A stretch of DNA of 64,000 bases from Opitutaceae bacterium. GTDB lineage: Bacteria > Verrucomicrobiota > Verrucomicrobiia > Opitutales > Opitutaceae. Below the pieces are notes generated by a model. It worked only from the letters and a program-made list of their open reading frames with translations. It was not told the origin of the DNA and searched no databases. Made by a program: the position numbers and the translations under genes. The stretch covers positions 1-64,000 of the forward strand of contig JAEUGX010000039.1 of NCBI GenBank assembly GCA_016795545.1, in the 5' to 3' direction. Shown here piece after piece: positions 1 through 8,586 of the stretch; the first letter of the stretch is position 1; each line of letters starts with the position of its first letter.

Positions 1-2907
1 GGAGTAGATGTTGAGCGACGTCTTCCACAGGAAGATCGGGATCATCGCGCCGAAGAGCGCCAGGGGCACCGAGCCGAGCAGGATGATCAGTGGGTCGCGG
101 AAGCTGTTGAACTGCGCCGCGAGCACGAGGAAGATCAGCACGAGGGCCAGCACCGCGGCCTTCCAGAGAGCCGAGCCCTCGTTGCGGAGCTGCCGCGACT
201 GGCCGCCGTAGTCGATCGAGTAACCCGGCGGGAGGATCTCCGCCGCCTTGGCCTCGAGCTTCTTCAGCGCCAGGTCGATGCTCGGGCCGACGCCCGTGAT
301 CTTCACCGAGTTCAGCTGCTGGAAGCGGTTCAGCGTGCGCGGCTGCACGGTCTCCCTGAGCGTGGCGATGGTCGAGAGCGGGATCAGCTGCCCGTTAGGC
401 CCCCGCACGTGGTAGTCCAGCAGCTGCGTGGCATTGAGCCGCTGGCCGCGCTCGACCTGCGGGATCACGCGGTAGCTGCGGCCCTCGTTGATGAAGCGGT
501 TGACATAGCCGCCGCCGAGCATCGAGCCGAGGTCCCGGGCGACGTCGCTGAGGCTCAGGCCCATCGCGGCCACCTTGTCCTTGTCGATCTCGATCTCGAC
601 CTGCGGGAGGTCGAACTTCAGGTCGCTGTCGGCAAAGTAGAAGGTCGGGGCCGCGTTCGGGGCGTTGGCCTCGGTGTTGGCGTAGAGCACCAGCTGGTTC
701 GCGTACTCCAGCATCTCCTGGTGGCTGGCGGTGGAGCGGAGCACGAACTCGATCGGCATCGAGCCGCCGGACGGCAGCGGCTCGGGGGTCGTGATGATCA
801 CGTTCAGGCCCGTGATGGCGCCGGCCTTGCCGAGCAGGGACTGCTCGATCTGCGTGGCAGTGCGCTCGCGCTGCGACCACGGCTTCAGGATGATGCCGGA
901 GAAGCCGAAGCTGGCGGCGGTGAGCTGGAACGACTGCTCATATTCCGGCACCTCCTCGAACATCTTCTGCACCTCCTTCGCGAAGATGACGTTCTGGTCG
1001 ATCGTGGCGGTCGGGGAAGGCAGCAGGATGCTGAACACGACGCCCTGGTCCTCCTTCGGCGCGAGTTCCGACTGCGCGAGCTTGGCGAACGGCAGCAGCA
1101 GGAGCGTGAGCAGGAAGGCCAGCACCGTGATGGGCGGCACCCAGACCGTGGTGCGCCCGCTGGAGCGGTCGAACGCGTGCATCGCCGGATAGATCGCCCC
1201 GACGAGCCCGGCCAGCAGCAGGCGGAAATGCAGCGACAGCACCCCGAACGCATGCAGGAACACGAACGCCAGGCCGCCGACCATGGCGCCGAGGAACAGC
1301 GCCACCGGCCAGTTCACCCGCCGCGACTCGAGGAAAAAGTCGAGCACGCGCGAGTACCGGGTGCGCAGCCGGTCGAACAAGTGGTTGATGGTGCCGGTGA
1401 GCCCGCGCTCCTCGGCCTCGTGGCCCTGGAGCAGGTAGGCGCTCATCATCGGTGACAGCGTGAGGGCGACGAAGCCCGACACCGCCACGGCGCCGGCCAG
1501 CGTGAAGGCGAACTCGCGGAACAGCGCCCCGGTCAGGCCGCCCTGGAAGCCGATCGGCGCGTAGACGGCCGCCAGCGTGATGGTCATCGAGATGACCGGC
1601 CCGACCAGCTCGCGCGCGCCGAGGATGGCGGCGTCGATGGGCGTCCGGCCCTCGCGGATGTGCCGCTCGATGTTCTCGACCACGACGATGGCGTCGTCCA
1701 CCACGATGCCGACCGCCAGCACGATGGCGAGCAGGGTCAACAGGTTGATGGTGAAGCCCATCATGAGCATGAGGAACAGGGCGCCGACCAGCGACAGCGG
1801 CATCGCCACGATCGGGATCAGCACGGAGCGCAGCGAGCCCATGAACAGGAAGATGACGACCATGACGATCAGCAGCGTCTCCACCAGGGTGCGCAGGATC
1901 TCGGTCAACGCGTCCTCGATGTACTTGGAGGCGTCGTAGGCGATCTTGGCCTGCAGCCCGGCGGGCAGGCTGCGTTGGATGTCGGGCATCACGTCGCGCA
2001 CGCGCTTGATGACCTCCACCGTGCTCTCGGACGGCATCACCCAGATGCCCATGAAGGTGGCGGTCTGGCCGCCGAAGCGCACCTCCTCGTCGTAACTCTC
2101 GGCGCCCAGCACCACGTCGGCCACGTCGGCGAGACGGATGATGACGCCGTTCTTCTCGGCGACCACCATCTGCTTGAACTCCTCGACGTTCTTCAGGTCG
2201 GTGTTGGCGACGAGCGAGACGGACAGCATCGAGCCCTTGGTGGCGCCGACGGCGGCCAGGGCGTTGTTGGCGGCCAGGGCCTGGCGCACCTCGGCGGGGC
2301 TGAGGCCGCGGGCCGCCAACTCGTCGGGCTTGAGCCACACGCGCATCGCGAACACCCGGCCGCCCAGCACGTCGGCCTTCTGCACGCCCTTCACCGCGGA
2401 CAGGCGCGGCTGCACCATGCGGTTCAGGTAGTCGGTGATCTGGTTCTGGTCGAGCGAGTCGGAATAGAAGCTCAGGTACATCGACGCGAACTGGTTGTCC
2501 GCCGTCTCCACGCTGATGGTCGGCGCCTCGGACTCGGGCGGCAGCTCGTTGCGCACCTGGTCGATCTTGGAGCTGATCTGCGCCAGCGCGGCGTTGGTGT
2601 CGTAGTTGAGCCGCAGGTAGACCCGGATCGTGCTCAGGCCGGCGCGGCTCTCCGACTCGATGTAGTCGATGCCGTCGGCACTGGCGATGACCCGCTCCAG
2701 CTGGGTCGTGATGTAGCCGCGGACGGTGTCGGCGCTGGCGCCGAAGTAGATGGTGGTGACGTTGACGACCGCGCTGTCACTGCGCGGATACTGGCGCGTG
2801 TTCAGCTGGAAGTAGGCCACGATGCCCACGACGAGGATGACGATGTTGACCACGAGCGCGATGACCGGCTTGCGCACGAACAGGTCGGTGAAGCTTTTGG
2901 AGAGCAT
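1..2907 (-). CDS. RND (HAE1/AcrB-type) efflux pump inner-membrane transporter, C-terminus outside window
   Basis: Proton-driven inner-membrane pump of a tripartite RND efflux system. The reading frame is open for 969 codons from the ATG at 2907 and leaves the window before its stop. The N-terminus (LFVRKPVIALVVNIVIL) is the usual RND TM1. The TM4 motif GIVVDDAIVVVENIE carries the paired Asp of the proton relay. The porter domains and the second periplasmic half (from about residue 613, motif ELAPKEDQG) are recognisable. Oddity: about residues 530-612 hold three hydrophobic stretches where AcrB has a single TM7, so the protein seems to have two extra membrane spans just before the second periplasmic loop. 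It follows the adaptor gene by 38 bp and is presumably co-transcribed with it and with the MarR regulator. A TolC-like gene is not visible. Substrate unknown. Confidence 0.95.
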   Translation of the reverse strand, partial: MLSKSFTDLFVRKPVIALVVNIVILVVGIVAYFQLNTRQYPRSDSAVVNVTTIYFGASADTVRGYITTQLERVIASADGIDYIESESRAGLSTIRVYLRLNYDTNAALAQISSKIDQVRNELPPESEAPTISVETADNQFASMYLSFYSDSLDQNQITDYLNRMVQPRLSAVKGVQKADVLGGRVFAMRVWLKPDELAARGLSPAEVRQALAANNALAAVGATKGSMLSVSLVANTDLKNVEEFKQMVVAEKNGVIIRLADVADVVLGAESYDEEVRFGGQTATFMGIWVMPSESTVEVIKRVRDVMPDIQRSLPAGLQAKIAYDASKYIEDALTEILRTLVETLLIVMVVIFLFMGSLRSVLIPIVAMPLSLVGALFLMLMMGFTINLLTLLAIVLAVGIVVDDAIVVVENIERHIREGRTPIDAAILGARELVGPVISMTITLAAVYAPIGFQGGLTGALFREFAFTLAGAVAVSGFVALTLSPMMSAYLLQGHEAEERGLTGTINHLFDRLRTRYSRVLDFFLESRRVNWPVALFLGAMVGGLAFVFLHAFGVLSLHFRLLLAGLVGAIYPAMHAFDRSSGRTTVWVPPITVLAFLLTLLLLPFAKLAQSELAPKEDQGVVFSILLPSPTATIDQNVIFAKEVQKMFEEVPEYEQSFQLTAASFGFSGIILKPWSQRERTATQIEQSLLGKAGAITGLNVIITTPEPLPSGGSMPIEFVLRSTASHQEMLEYANQLVLYANTEANAPNAAPTFYFADSDLKFDLPQVEIEIDKDKVAAMGLSLSDVARDLGSMLGGGYVNRFINEGRSYRVIPQVERGQRLNATQLLDYHVRGPNGQLIPLSTIATLRETVQPRTLNRFQQLNSVKITGVGPSIDLALKKLEAKAAEILPPGYSIDYGGQSRQLRNEGSALWKAAVLALVLIFLVLAAQFNSFRDPLIILLGSVPLALFGAMIPIFLWKTSLNIYS

Positions 2908-2945
2908 GGCGGGAATCCCGGAAAGTCAGGGTGGCGAGCGCCGGC

Positions 2946-4064
2946 TCAGGTGTTGGCCGGGCGGGGCGCCGGGTTGTTGGTCGGCTGGACCGTGTTGTTG
3001 ACCCGCACGTGCGCGCCGTTGCGAAGCTTGAAGACGCCGGCGGAGACCACCTGCTCGCCGGGCTTGAGGCCGCCGGTAACGGCGATCTGGTCACCGCGGG
3101 TGGCGCCGAGCTTCACGAACTGCTGGCGGACTCCGAGGTACTCCTTGCCCTCCTTGTCCTTCATGTTCTCCACGACGAAGACGGAGTTGCCGTAGGAGGC
3201 GTAGGCGATGGCCGTGGCCGGGACGACCACGAGCTCCTCGGCCGCCGGCAGCTGCACCTCCACCCGCGCGAACATGCCGGCGCGCAGCACCTCGTCGGGA
3301 TTGGCGAGCGTCGCCTGCACCGAGATGTTGCGGGTGGCTGAGTCCACCTCGGAATTGATGGCGGTGATGCGGCCCGCGAAGGGCTTCGGGAAGGCGTCGA
3401 TCGACACGCTGACCGCCTGCCCCAGCGCGATGGCCGGCAGCTGGCGCTGCGGCACGTTGAAGTTGACGTAGATGGGGTCGAGCTTCTGCAGCGGCAGCAG
3501 CGCCTGGCCGCGGCCCACGAACTGGCCGACGTTGACGAGCCGGATGCCGACGCGGCCGTCGAACGGCGCGCGCACCTGCTTCTTGGCGATCTGGGCCTTC
3601 AGCGCGGCCACGTCCGCCACCGCCTGCTTCGCGGCGGCCTCGACGGCGTCGTACTCGGACTTGGCCGTGGCGTTGCGATCCCACAGCTCGCGCGCCCGGT
3701 CGAGGTTGATGCGGGAGAGATTGGCGCGCGCCTCGGCGGAATGCAGCTGGGCCGTCTCCACCGACGTGTCGAGCTCGACGAGCATGTCGCCCGCCTTCAC
3801 CGCCGAGCCGCTCTCCGCGCCGATCCGCATCACCGTGCCGTCGGCGTCCGCGCTGATCATGACACCCTCGACCGGAGCGAGCGTGCCGATCGACTTGAGC
3901 GTGGGCTGCCAGTTGACCGCCTCGGCTCCGATCGTGGAAACCGCGACCGGCGGCACCGAATGGTCGATCTTGGACATTTCGCTGAACTGGGCGACCTTGA
4001 TGGCGCCGAGCATCAGCACGACGACGACAAAGCCGCCGAGGACGATGAGAAATTTCTTGATCAT
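2946..4064 (-). CDS. RND efflux periplasmic adaptor (membrane fusion protein)
   Basis: A 372-residue AcrA/MexA-type adaptor that links the RND transporter to an outer-membrane channel. It has an N-terminal membrane anchor at about residues 4-22 (FLIVLGGFVVVVLMLGAI) and no lipobox. A biotinyl-lipoyl half (GTLAPVEGVMISADADGTV), an alpha-helical hairpin rich in Ala/Glu/Lys, the second lipoyl half (VRAPFDGRVGIRLVNVGQFV) and a beta-barrel domain follow in order. The ATG at 4064 is preferred over earlier in-frame codons because those lie inside the marR gene in another frame. The gene sits between the MarR repressor gene (38 bp upstream) and the transporter, the usual order for a self-regulated efflux operon. 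Confidence 0.94.
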   Translation of the reverse strand: MIKKFLIVLGGFVVVVLMLGAIKVAQFSEMSKIDHSVPPVAVSTIGAEAVNWQPTLKSIGTLAPVEGVMISADADGTVMRIGAESGSAVKAGDMLVELDTSVETAQLHSAEARANLSRINLDRARELWDRNATAKSEYDAVEAAAKQAVADVAALKAQIAKKQVRAPFDGRVGIRLVNVGQFVGRGQALLPLQKLDPIYVNFNVPQRQLPAIALGQAVSVSIDAFPKPFAGRITAINSEVDSATRNISVQATLANPDEVLRAGMFARVEVQLPAAEELVVVPATAIAYASYGNSVFVVENMKDKEGKEYLGVRQQFVKLGATRGDQIAVTGGLKPGEQVVSAGVFKLRNGAHVRVNNTVQPTNNPAPRPANT

Positions 4065-4102
4065 GGGAGAATCAGTATAGGTGGTTGCGTGGTAAAAAGT
4101 AA

Positions 4103-4690
4103 CTAGCCGATGGACGAAGCCGCGACGCCGTCGGGCTTCGGCTGGAGCACCGCCGCCTGCAGCTGGATCTTTGCCAGCAGCCGGACCAAGGTCTTGCGCT
4201 CGGACTCGGACAGCGTGCTCATCAGTTCGGCGATCGCCTTGAAGTGGCCGGGCAGGAACTGTGCCAGGAACTTCTCGCCCTTGGCGGTGAGCCGCACCGA
4301 CATCATCCGCCGGTCCACCGGATCGGGCTCGCGCTTCACGAAGCCATCCCGTTCGAGGGTGTCGATCAGCCCGGTCATGGTCGCCCGGGTCACGCCCGCC
4401 GCGTCCGCCAGCTCCGCCGGCGTCCGCGGCCCCAACGCGCAGCTCTCGGCCCCCATCAGCTTCGCCGCCCGCGGCTGCACGCTCCGCCACAACAGCATCA
4501 GCACGCCGAAACGGCCGTGCGAGATTCCGTGGTCCCCCAGGTTGCGGTCCGTGATGCCGAAGGCCTCGTCGCCCGTCCGCAGCAGGTGCAGGAACGCCTC
4601 CGCGGCCGAAGGATCCAACTCGGGAAATTCCTTCGCCGCCTCCAGCAGGCATTCGTAGCGCGGCAGTTGTTTGAGCAACAGGTGAGGCAT
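4103..4690 (-). CDS. MarR-family transcriptional regulator
   Basis: A 195-residue winged-helix regulator, first gene of the efflux operon. The HTH lies at about residues 90-112 (PAELADAAGVTRATMTGLID) and the wing at about 118-136, with the typical MarR sequence DPVDRRMMSVRLTAKGEKF. The N-terminal 60 residues are longer than in minimal MarR proteins and probably contribute to the dimer interface. An inverted-repeat operator lies about 20-50 bp upstream of the start codon, so autorepression with release by a ligand or pump substrate is the likely mode. The ligand cannot be read from the sequence. Confidence 0.93.
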   Translation of the reverse strand: MPHLLLKQLPRYECLLEAAKEFPELDPSAAEAFLHLLRTGDEAFGITDRNLGDHGISHGRFGVLMLLWRSVQPRAAKLMGAESCALGPRTPAELADAAGVTRATMTGLIDTLERDGFVKREPDPVDRRMMSVRLTAKGEKFLAQFLPGHFKAIAELMSTLSESERKTLVRLLAKIQLQAAVLQPKPDGVAASSIG

Positions 4691-4710
4691 CGCCGTGATC
4701 CAGGTTTTTG

Positions 4711-4738
4711 TAAGGAGGCTGACAGTTAGCCTCCTAAC
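4711..4738 (-). promoter_or_regulatory. Putative MarR operator upstream of the efflux operon
   Basis: Two nested inverted repeats lie just upstream of the marR start codon. AGGAGGCT and AGCCTCCT are perfect 8-base arms around a 7-base spacer. Overlapping this, GTTAGCCTCCTAAC has 5-base arms, GTTAG/CTAAC, the kind of TTAG-N4-CTAA palindrome typical of MarR-family sites. Binding here would block the promoter of the operon. No confident -35/-10 pair was assigned. Confidence 0.6.
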
Positions 4739-4901
4739 AATAATTGCAAGCGGAGTTTTGTGATATTGTCATGCCGCGCCCGGAATCTCCCGCCCGCGGG
4801 CCCGGAGAGGTCCCCTAGATGACGGCACTTTGCAATAGGAGCGCCCAAACGCCCGCCCGCGTCTTTCCGGGAACACGGAAAGCAGGCGTCGTTTTTATAT
4901 C

Positions 4902-6893
4902 CTAAAGCGAGCGGGCCGCGGCGACGACCGCCTCCGTCGTGATTCCCAGCTCCTTCATCGCGATGTTGCCGGGGGCGCTGAGGCCGAAGCGGTCGATGCC
5001 GACGACCTTGCCGTCCAATCCGACGTATTTGCCCCACAGCCCGGTGACGCCGGCCTCCACCGCCACCCGCTTGCGGCAGGAGGGCGGCAGGATCGCGTCC
5101 CGATACGCCTGGGGCTGCATGTCGAAGCGGTGGAACGACGGCAGCGACACCACGCGGGTGCCCGGACCGAGCACCTTGGCGGCAGCCACGGCCCACTGCA
5201 GCTCGCTGCCGCAGGAGAGGAGGATATGGGTCAGCGGCGCCGTTTCCTGGAGGGCGACATAGCCGCCCTTCAAGACGCCGGCCCGGCGCTCGTGCGGTCC
5301 GACCTCGTTGAGCATCGGCACCGCCTGGCGGGTGAGCGCGAGCAGCGTCGGCCCGTCCGTGCGCTCCATCGCGGCGGCGAAAGCACCGGCGGTTTCCTCC
5401 GGGTCGGCAGGGCGGATCACGTCCAGGTTGGGGATCACGCGCAGGCCCGAGACGGTTTCAACCGGCTGGTGCGTCGGACCGTCCTCCCCCACTCCGACGG
5501 AGTCGTGCGTGTAGATGTAGACGACCGGCAGCCGGGAGAGCGCGGCGAGGCGCATGGACGGACGCGAGTAGTCGGCGAACACGAGGAAGGTCGCGCAGGA
5601 GGGCCGGAAGATGCCGTCATAGGCGACGCCGTTGCTGATCGCGGCCATCGCGTGTTCGCGGATGCCGTAGCGCAGGTTGCGGCCAGTGCGGTTGGTGCGG
5701 TCGAAGTCCTTGTCGGCGGCGATGTAGTTGAGGGTCGAGCCGTGGAGATCCGCGCTGCCCGAGATCAGCAGCGGCATCTCCGCGGCGATCGGCTGGAGCA
5801 CATCGCGTCCGGCTGCCCGCGTCGCCAGCTTGGCGTCGGCCGGGAACAGCGGGATTTTCTCGAGCAGGTGCGCGGCCGTCGGGGCGCGGCCCGCCGCCTC
5901 GAGCTGCGCGGCCTGGCCGGGATGGGCGGCCGCCCACGCGGCGTAGCGCTTCGTCCACTTCGCGTAGGCGCGCTTCAGGCGCTTCTTGTGGTCGGCGAAG
6001 TAGGCCCGCACGGCGTCGCTGACGTAGAAATGCTGGTCGGCCGGGAGTCCGAGCCCCTTGCGCGCGGCCTCGGCGAACTTGGCCCCGCCCTCGCCGTGTC
6101 CCTTTGACGTCCCCGCGACCTCGGGAATCCCCTTGGCGATGACCGTCTTGGCGATGATCAGCTGCGGCCGGCCGCTCTTGGCCTTCTTGGCCTTGTTGAT
6201 CGCCTTCAGGATCGCGGCCAGGTCGTGGCCGTCGGCCAGCGTCTGCACGTCCCAGCCGATCGCCTTGAAGCGCGCCGCGGTGTTTTCGCTCTGCGTCTTG
6301 TCAGCCATGGCGTCGAGCGTGACATCGTTGGCGTCGTAGATGAGGATCAGGTTGTCGAGGCCCTGGTGGCCGGCGAACTCCACCGCCTCCATCGCGATGC
6401 CCTCCTGCATGCACCCGTCGCCGGCCAGGCAGATCACATGGTGGTCGAAGAGCGTGTGCTCCGGCGTGTTGAAGCGGGCCGCGGCCATCTGGCCCGACAT
6501 CGCCATGCCGACGGCATTGCCGATGCCCTGGCCCAGCGGGCCCGTGGTGCACTCGACACCGGGGGTCTCATGAAACTCGGGATGCCCCGGAGTCCGGCTG
6601 TGCAGGACCCGGAAGTTCTTCACCTCGTCCAGCGACAGGTCGTAGCCGCTGAGGTGCAGCCAGCTGTAGAGGAACATCGAGCCATGGCCCGCCGAGAGCA
6701 CGAAGCGGTCGCGGTTGAGCCAGCGCGGCTCGTCGGGGTTGTGGACCAGCGCATGCCCGTAGAGCACCGCGCCGATCTCGGCGGCGCCCAGCGGCAGGCC
6801 GAGGTGGCCGGACGAACATTTGTGCACGGCATCGATGGCAAGACCGCGGGCTTGGGAGCAGGCTTGGGCAAGAATCTCGGACTGGAGTTTCAT
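4902..6893 (-). CDS. tkt: Transketolase
   Basis: Thiamine-diphosphate enzyme of the pentose phosphate pathway that moves two-carbon ketol units between sugar phosphates. It is 663 residues from the ATG at 6893; an in-frame GTG at 6923 would add 10 residues, and neither start has a strong ribosome-binding site. Visible motifs are the N-terminal cofactor region ([17 protein letters not shown]), the ThDP/Mg motif beginning GDGCMQEG and closing with DAND, the pyrimidine-binding half ([15 protein letters not shown]) and the phosphate-binding segment ([15 protein letters not shown]). Length and domain order match bacterial transketolases. It is monocistronic, between the efflux operon and the ribosomal-protein operon. 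Confidence 0.96.
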   Translation of the reverse strand: MKLQSEILAQACSQARGLAIDAVHKCSSGHLGLPLGAAEIGAVLYGHALVHNPDEPRWLNRDRFVLSAGHGSMFLYSWLHLSGYDLSLDEVKNFRVLHSRTPGHPEFHETPGVECTTGPLGQGIGNAVGMAMSGQMAAARFNTPEHTLFDHHVICLAGDGCMQEGIAMEAVEFAGHQGLDNLILIYDANDVTLDAMADKTQSENTAARFKAIGWDVQTLADGHDLAAILKAINKAKKAKSGRPQLIIAKTVIAKGIPEVAGTSKGHGEGGAKFAEAARKGLGLPADQHFYVSDAVRAYFADHKKRLKRAYAKWTKRYAAWAAAHPGQAAQLEAAGRAPTAAHLLEKIPLFPADAKLATRAAGRDVLQPIAAEMPLLISGSADLHGSTLNYIAADKDFDRTNRTGRNLRYGIREHAMAAISNGVAYDGIFRPSCATFLVFADYSRPSMRLAALSRLPVVYIYTHDSVGVGEDGPTHQPVETVSGLRVIPNLDVIRPADPEETAGAFAAAMERTDGPTLLALTRQAVPMLNEVGPHERRAGVLKGGYVALQETAPLTHILLSCGSELQWAVAAAKVLGPGTRVVSLPSFHRFDMQPQAYRDAILPPSCRKRVAVEAGVTGLWGKYVGLDGKVVGIDRFGLSAPGNIAMKELGITTEAVVAAARSL

Positions 6894-6967
6894 GGAGTCG
6901 GAAGCAGATACGTGGCGGTTCACTTACGCGGCGCCGCGGCGCCGTGCAAAGCCCAATTTTGCGGGCA

Positions 6968-6995
6968 GCAAAAAAGCGAGCCCGCAGGCTCGCTT
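6968..6995 (-). terminator. Rho-independent terminator after rplS
   Basis: On the minus strand, AAGCGAGCC and GGCTCGCTT form a perfect 9-bp stem around a 4-base loop, followed by a run of T residues (read as A at 6968-6973 on the plus strand). It lies 26 bp past the rplS stop codon and ends the rpsP-trmD-rplS unit. Confidence 0.9.
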
Positions 6996-7020
6996 CGTCC
7001 GGTCGAGGGCGTCAGGCCGC

Positions 7021-7395
7021 TCAGGCCTTGGCGGCGACAGCTTCCTCGTTGCGCTTCTCCTTGACGGCCATGGCCGCCTTGCCGGTGCGGCCGCGGAGGT
7101 AGTAGAGACGGGCGCGGCCCGGCTCGGAATTGCGCTCGATCTCGACCTTCTCGATGTTCGGCGAGTTGACCGGAAACACCCGCTCGACGCCCTCGCCGTA
7201 GCTGATGCGCCGGACCGTGAAGGTCTCATGGATGCCGTTGCCCTTGTGTGCGATGACGACACCCGCGAAGACCTGGACGCGCTCCTTGTCGCCCTCACGC
7301 ACCTTGGTGTGCACGCGAACTCCATCGCCCACCTTGAAGGGGACAGCGGCGGTTTTCACCTGGGCGGCGGTGATTTCTTTGATGATCGGGTTCAT
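7021..7395 (-). CDS. rplS: 50S ribosomal protein L19
   Basis: Ribosomal protein of the large subunit, located at the 30S-50S interface. The 124-residue product has the L19 core (FKVGDGVRVHTKVREGDKER, VFAGVVIAHKG, ETFTVRRISYGEGVERVFP) and the conserved RARLYYLRGRTGKAA segment, then a short Ala/Lys-rich tail. It follows trmD by 6 bp, the usual gene order, and is followed by a strong intrinsic terminator. Confidence 0.98.
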   Translation of the reverse strand: MNPIIKEITAAQVKTAAVPFKVGDGVRVHTKVREGDKERVQVFAGVVIAHKGNGIHETFTVRRISYGEGVERVFPVNSPNIEKVEIERNSEPGRARLYYLRGRTGKAAMAVKEKRNEEAVAAKA

Positions 7396-7401
7396 GACTG
7401 G

Positions 7402-8070
7402 TTATTTGAGTAAATCGGGTCGGACCTGGCGGGTTTTTTCCACCTGTCGCGCGTGCCGCCACTTCTCGATTTCGCCGTGGTTGCCCGAAAGCAGAACTTC
7501 CGGCACGGACATGCCGCGGTAAACGGCGGGACGCGTGTATTGAGGAAAGTCGAGCAACTTGCTGGTGAAGCTTTCCGTCGTCAACGACTTTTCTTCACCG
7601 AGCACGCCGGGAATGAATCGGGCCAGCGCATCGATCACCACCGCCGCCGCAAGTGTACCGTTGGTAAGCACATAGTCTCCGATGCTGATTTCCTGATCGA
7701 TGACCTGCTCGCGGATGCGCTGATCGATGCCCTCGTAATGACCGCTGAGCAGCACCAGATGCCGCGCGCGCGACAGCTCCTGCGCCAGCGCGGGCGACAA
7801 CGGCGTACCATCCGGGGTCAGGTAAATACGACGGCACCCCGGGGTCTGCAGCTGCTCGATGGCCGCGAAGACGGGCTCGCACTTCAACACCATGCCCGCC
7901 CCGCCGCCGAACGGCCGGTCGTCGGTGGTCTTGTGCTTGTCCGCCGCCCAGTCTCGCAGGTTGTGCACCTTGACCTCCAGGAGCTTGGCCTCCTGCGCAC
8001 GCCCCAGCATGCTCTCGGACAGAAAGCCGTCGAGCATCGCGGGAAAGAGCGTCAGGACATCAATGCGCAT
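7402..8070 (-). CDS. trmD: tRNA (guanine-37-N1)-methyltransferase
   Basis: SPOUT-family methyltransferase that makes m1G37 in tRNAs reading CNN codons and so prevents +1 frameshifting. The 222-residue product starts MRIDVLTLFPAMLDGFL, carries the DDRPFGGGAGMVLKCEPVF loop, the knot motifs LSGHYEGIDQRI and ISIGDYVLTNGTLAA, and the C-terminal PQYTRPAVYRG segment of TrmD. It lies in the rpsP-trmD-rplS unit without rimM, which often sits directly before trmD. The leader between rpsP and trmD contains an intrinsic terminator, so trmD expression may depend on readthrough. Confidence 0.98.
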   Translation of the reverse strand: MRIDVLTLFPAMLDGFLSESMLGRAQEAKLLEVKVHNLRDWAADKHKTTDDRPFGGGAGMVLKCEPVFAAIEQLQTPGCRRIYLTPDGTPLSPALAQELSRARHLVLLSGHYEGIDQRIREQVIDQEISIGDYVLTNGTLAAAVVIDALARFIPGVLGEEKSLTTESFTSKLLDFPQYTRPAVYRGMSVPEVLLSGNHGEIEKWRHARQVEKTRQVRPDLLK

Positions 8071-8119
8071 GCGTTGAATTTCATTCGTTGCGTTCAGGCC
8101 GCCGGAAGAGGAATCGACA

Positions 8120-8146
8120 TAAAAAAGCCCCGGTTTTCACCGAGGC
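8120..8146 (-). terminator. Intrinsic terminator/attenuator between rpsP and trmD
   Basis: On the minus strand, AGCCTCGGT-GAAA-ACCGGGGCT forms a 9-bp stem (one U-G pair) with a GAAA loop, directly followed by six T residues. It sits in the 129-bp gap after rpsP and would end part of the transcripts before trmD-rplS. This is an unusual position for a complete terminator inside this normally co-transcribed set. Confidence 0.82.
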
Positions 8147-8199
8147 TGCTCTGACTGGATGATATCCGCGTCCCCTTGCGCCTGCCGGCCCGATCAGCC

Positions 8200-8457
8200 T
8201 CAGGCCGTGGCGGCCGCAGCGCGACGCGCCCGCTTGATCATCGCGTGCATGGTCGAGGTCGGCTTGGCCCCCTTGGACACCCAATAATCGACGCGATCGA
8301 GCTTGATGGTCAGGGGGTTGCCTTTGCTGCGCGGATTGTAGGCGCCGATCTGCTCGACGGCATCGCCGTCACGGCGGGAGCGCTCCTCGGCAACAACGAC
8401 GCGGTAGTGCGGTTCGTTCTTGGTGCCGAAGCGGGAGAGGCGGATTTTGAGTGCCAT
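8200..8457 (-). CDS. rpsP: 30S ribosomal protein S16
   Basis: Small-subunit ribosomal protein needed for 30S assembly. The 85-residue product begins MALKIRLSRFGTKNEPHYRV and contains the S16 signature around RDGDAVEQIGAYNPRS and DRVDYWVSKGAKPT. It is the first gene of the rpsP-(terminator)-trmD-rplS unit and is divergent from ychF with a 129-bp shared upstream region. Confidence 0.98.
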   Translation of the reverse strand: MALKIRLSRFGTKNEPHYRVVVAEERSRRDGDAVEQIGAYNPRSKGNPLTIKLDRVDYWVSKGAKPTSTMHAMIKRARRAAAATA

Positions 8458-8586
8458 TTGATGAGTCAGGTTGCTGGAAAGGAAGCGGTATTCGTTTGGA
8501 AAAGCGGGAGAATGGACGGCACAAGTTTGCTCTTGTCAAGCCCCCAGTGCCACCCCTGCATTCGACCCTTTCCCGCCCTCCTTTCT

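Noticed and set aside
4848-4895. Stem CTTTCCG/CGGAAAG after transketolase as a terminator
   Set aside because: The stem is short and on the transketolase strand no T run follows it.
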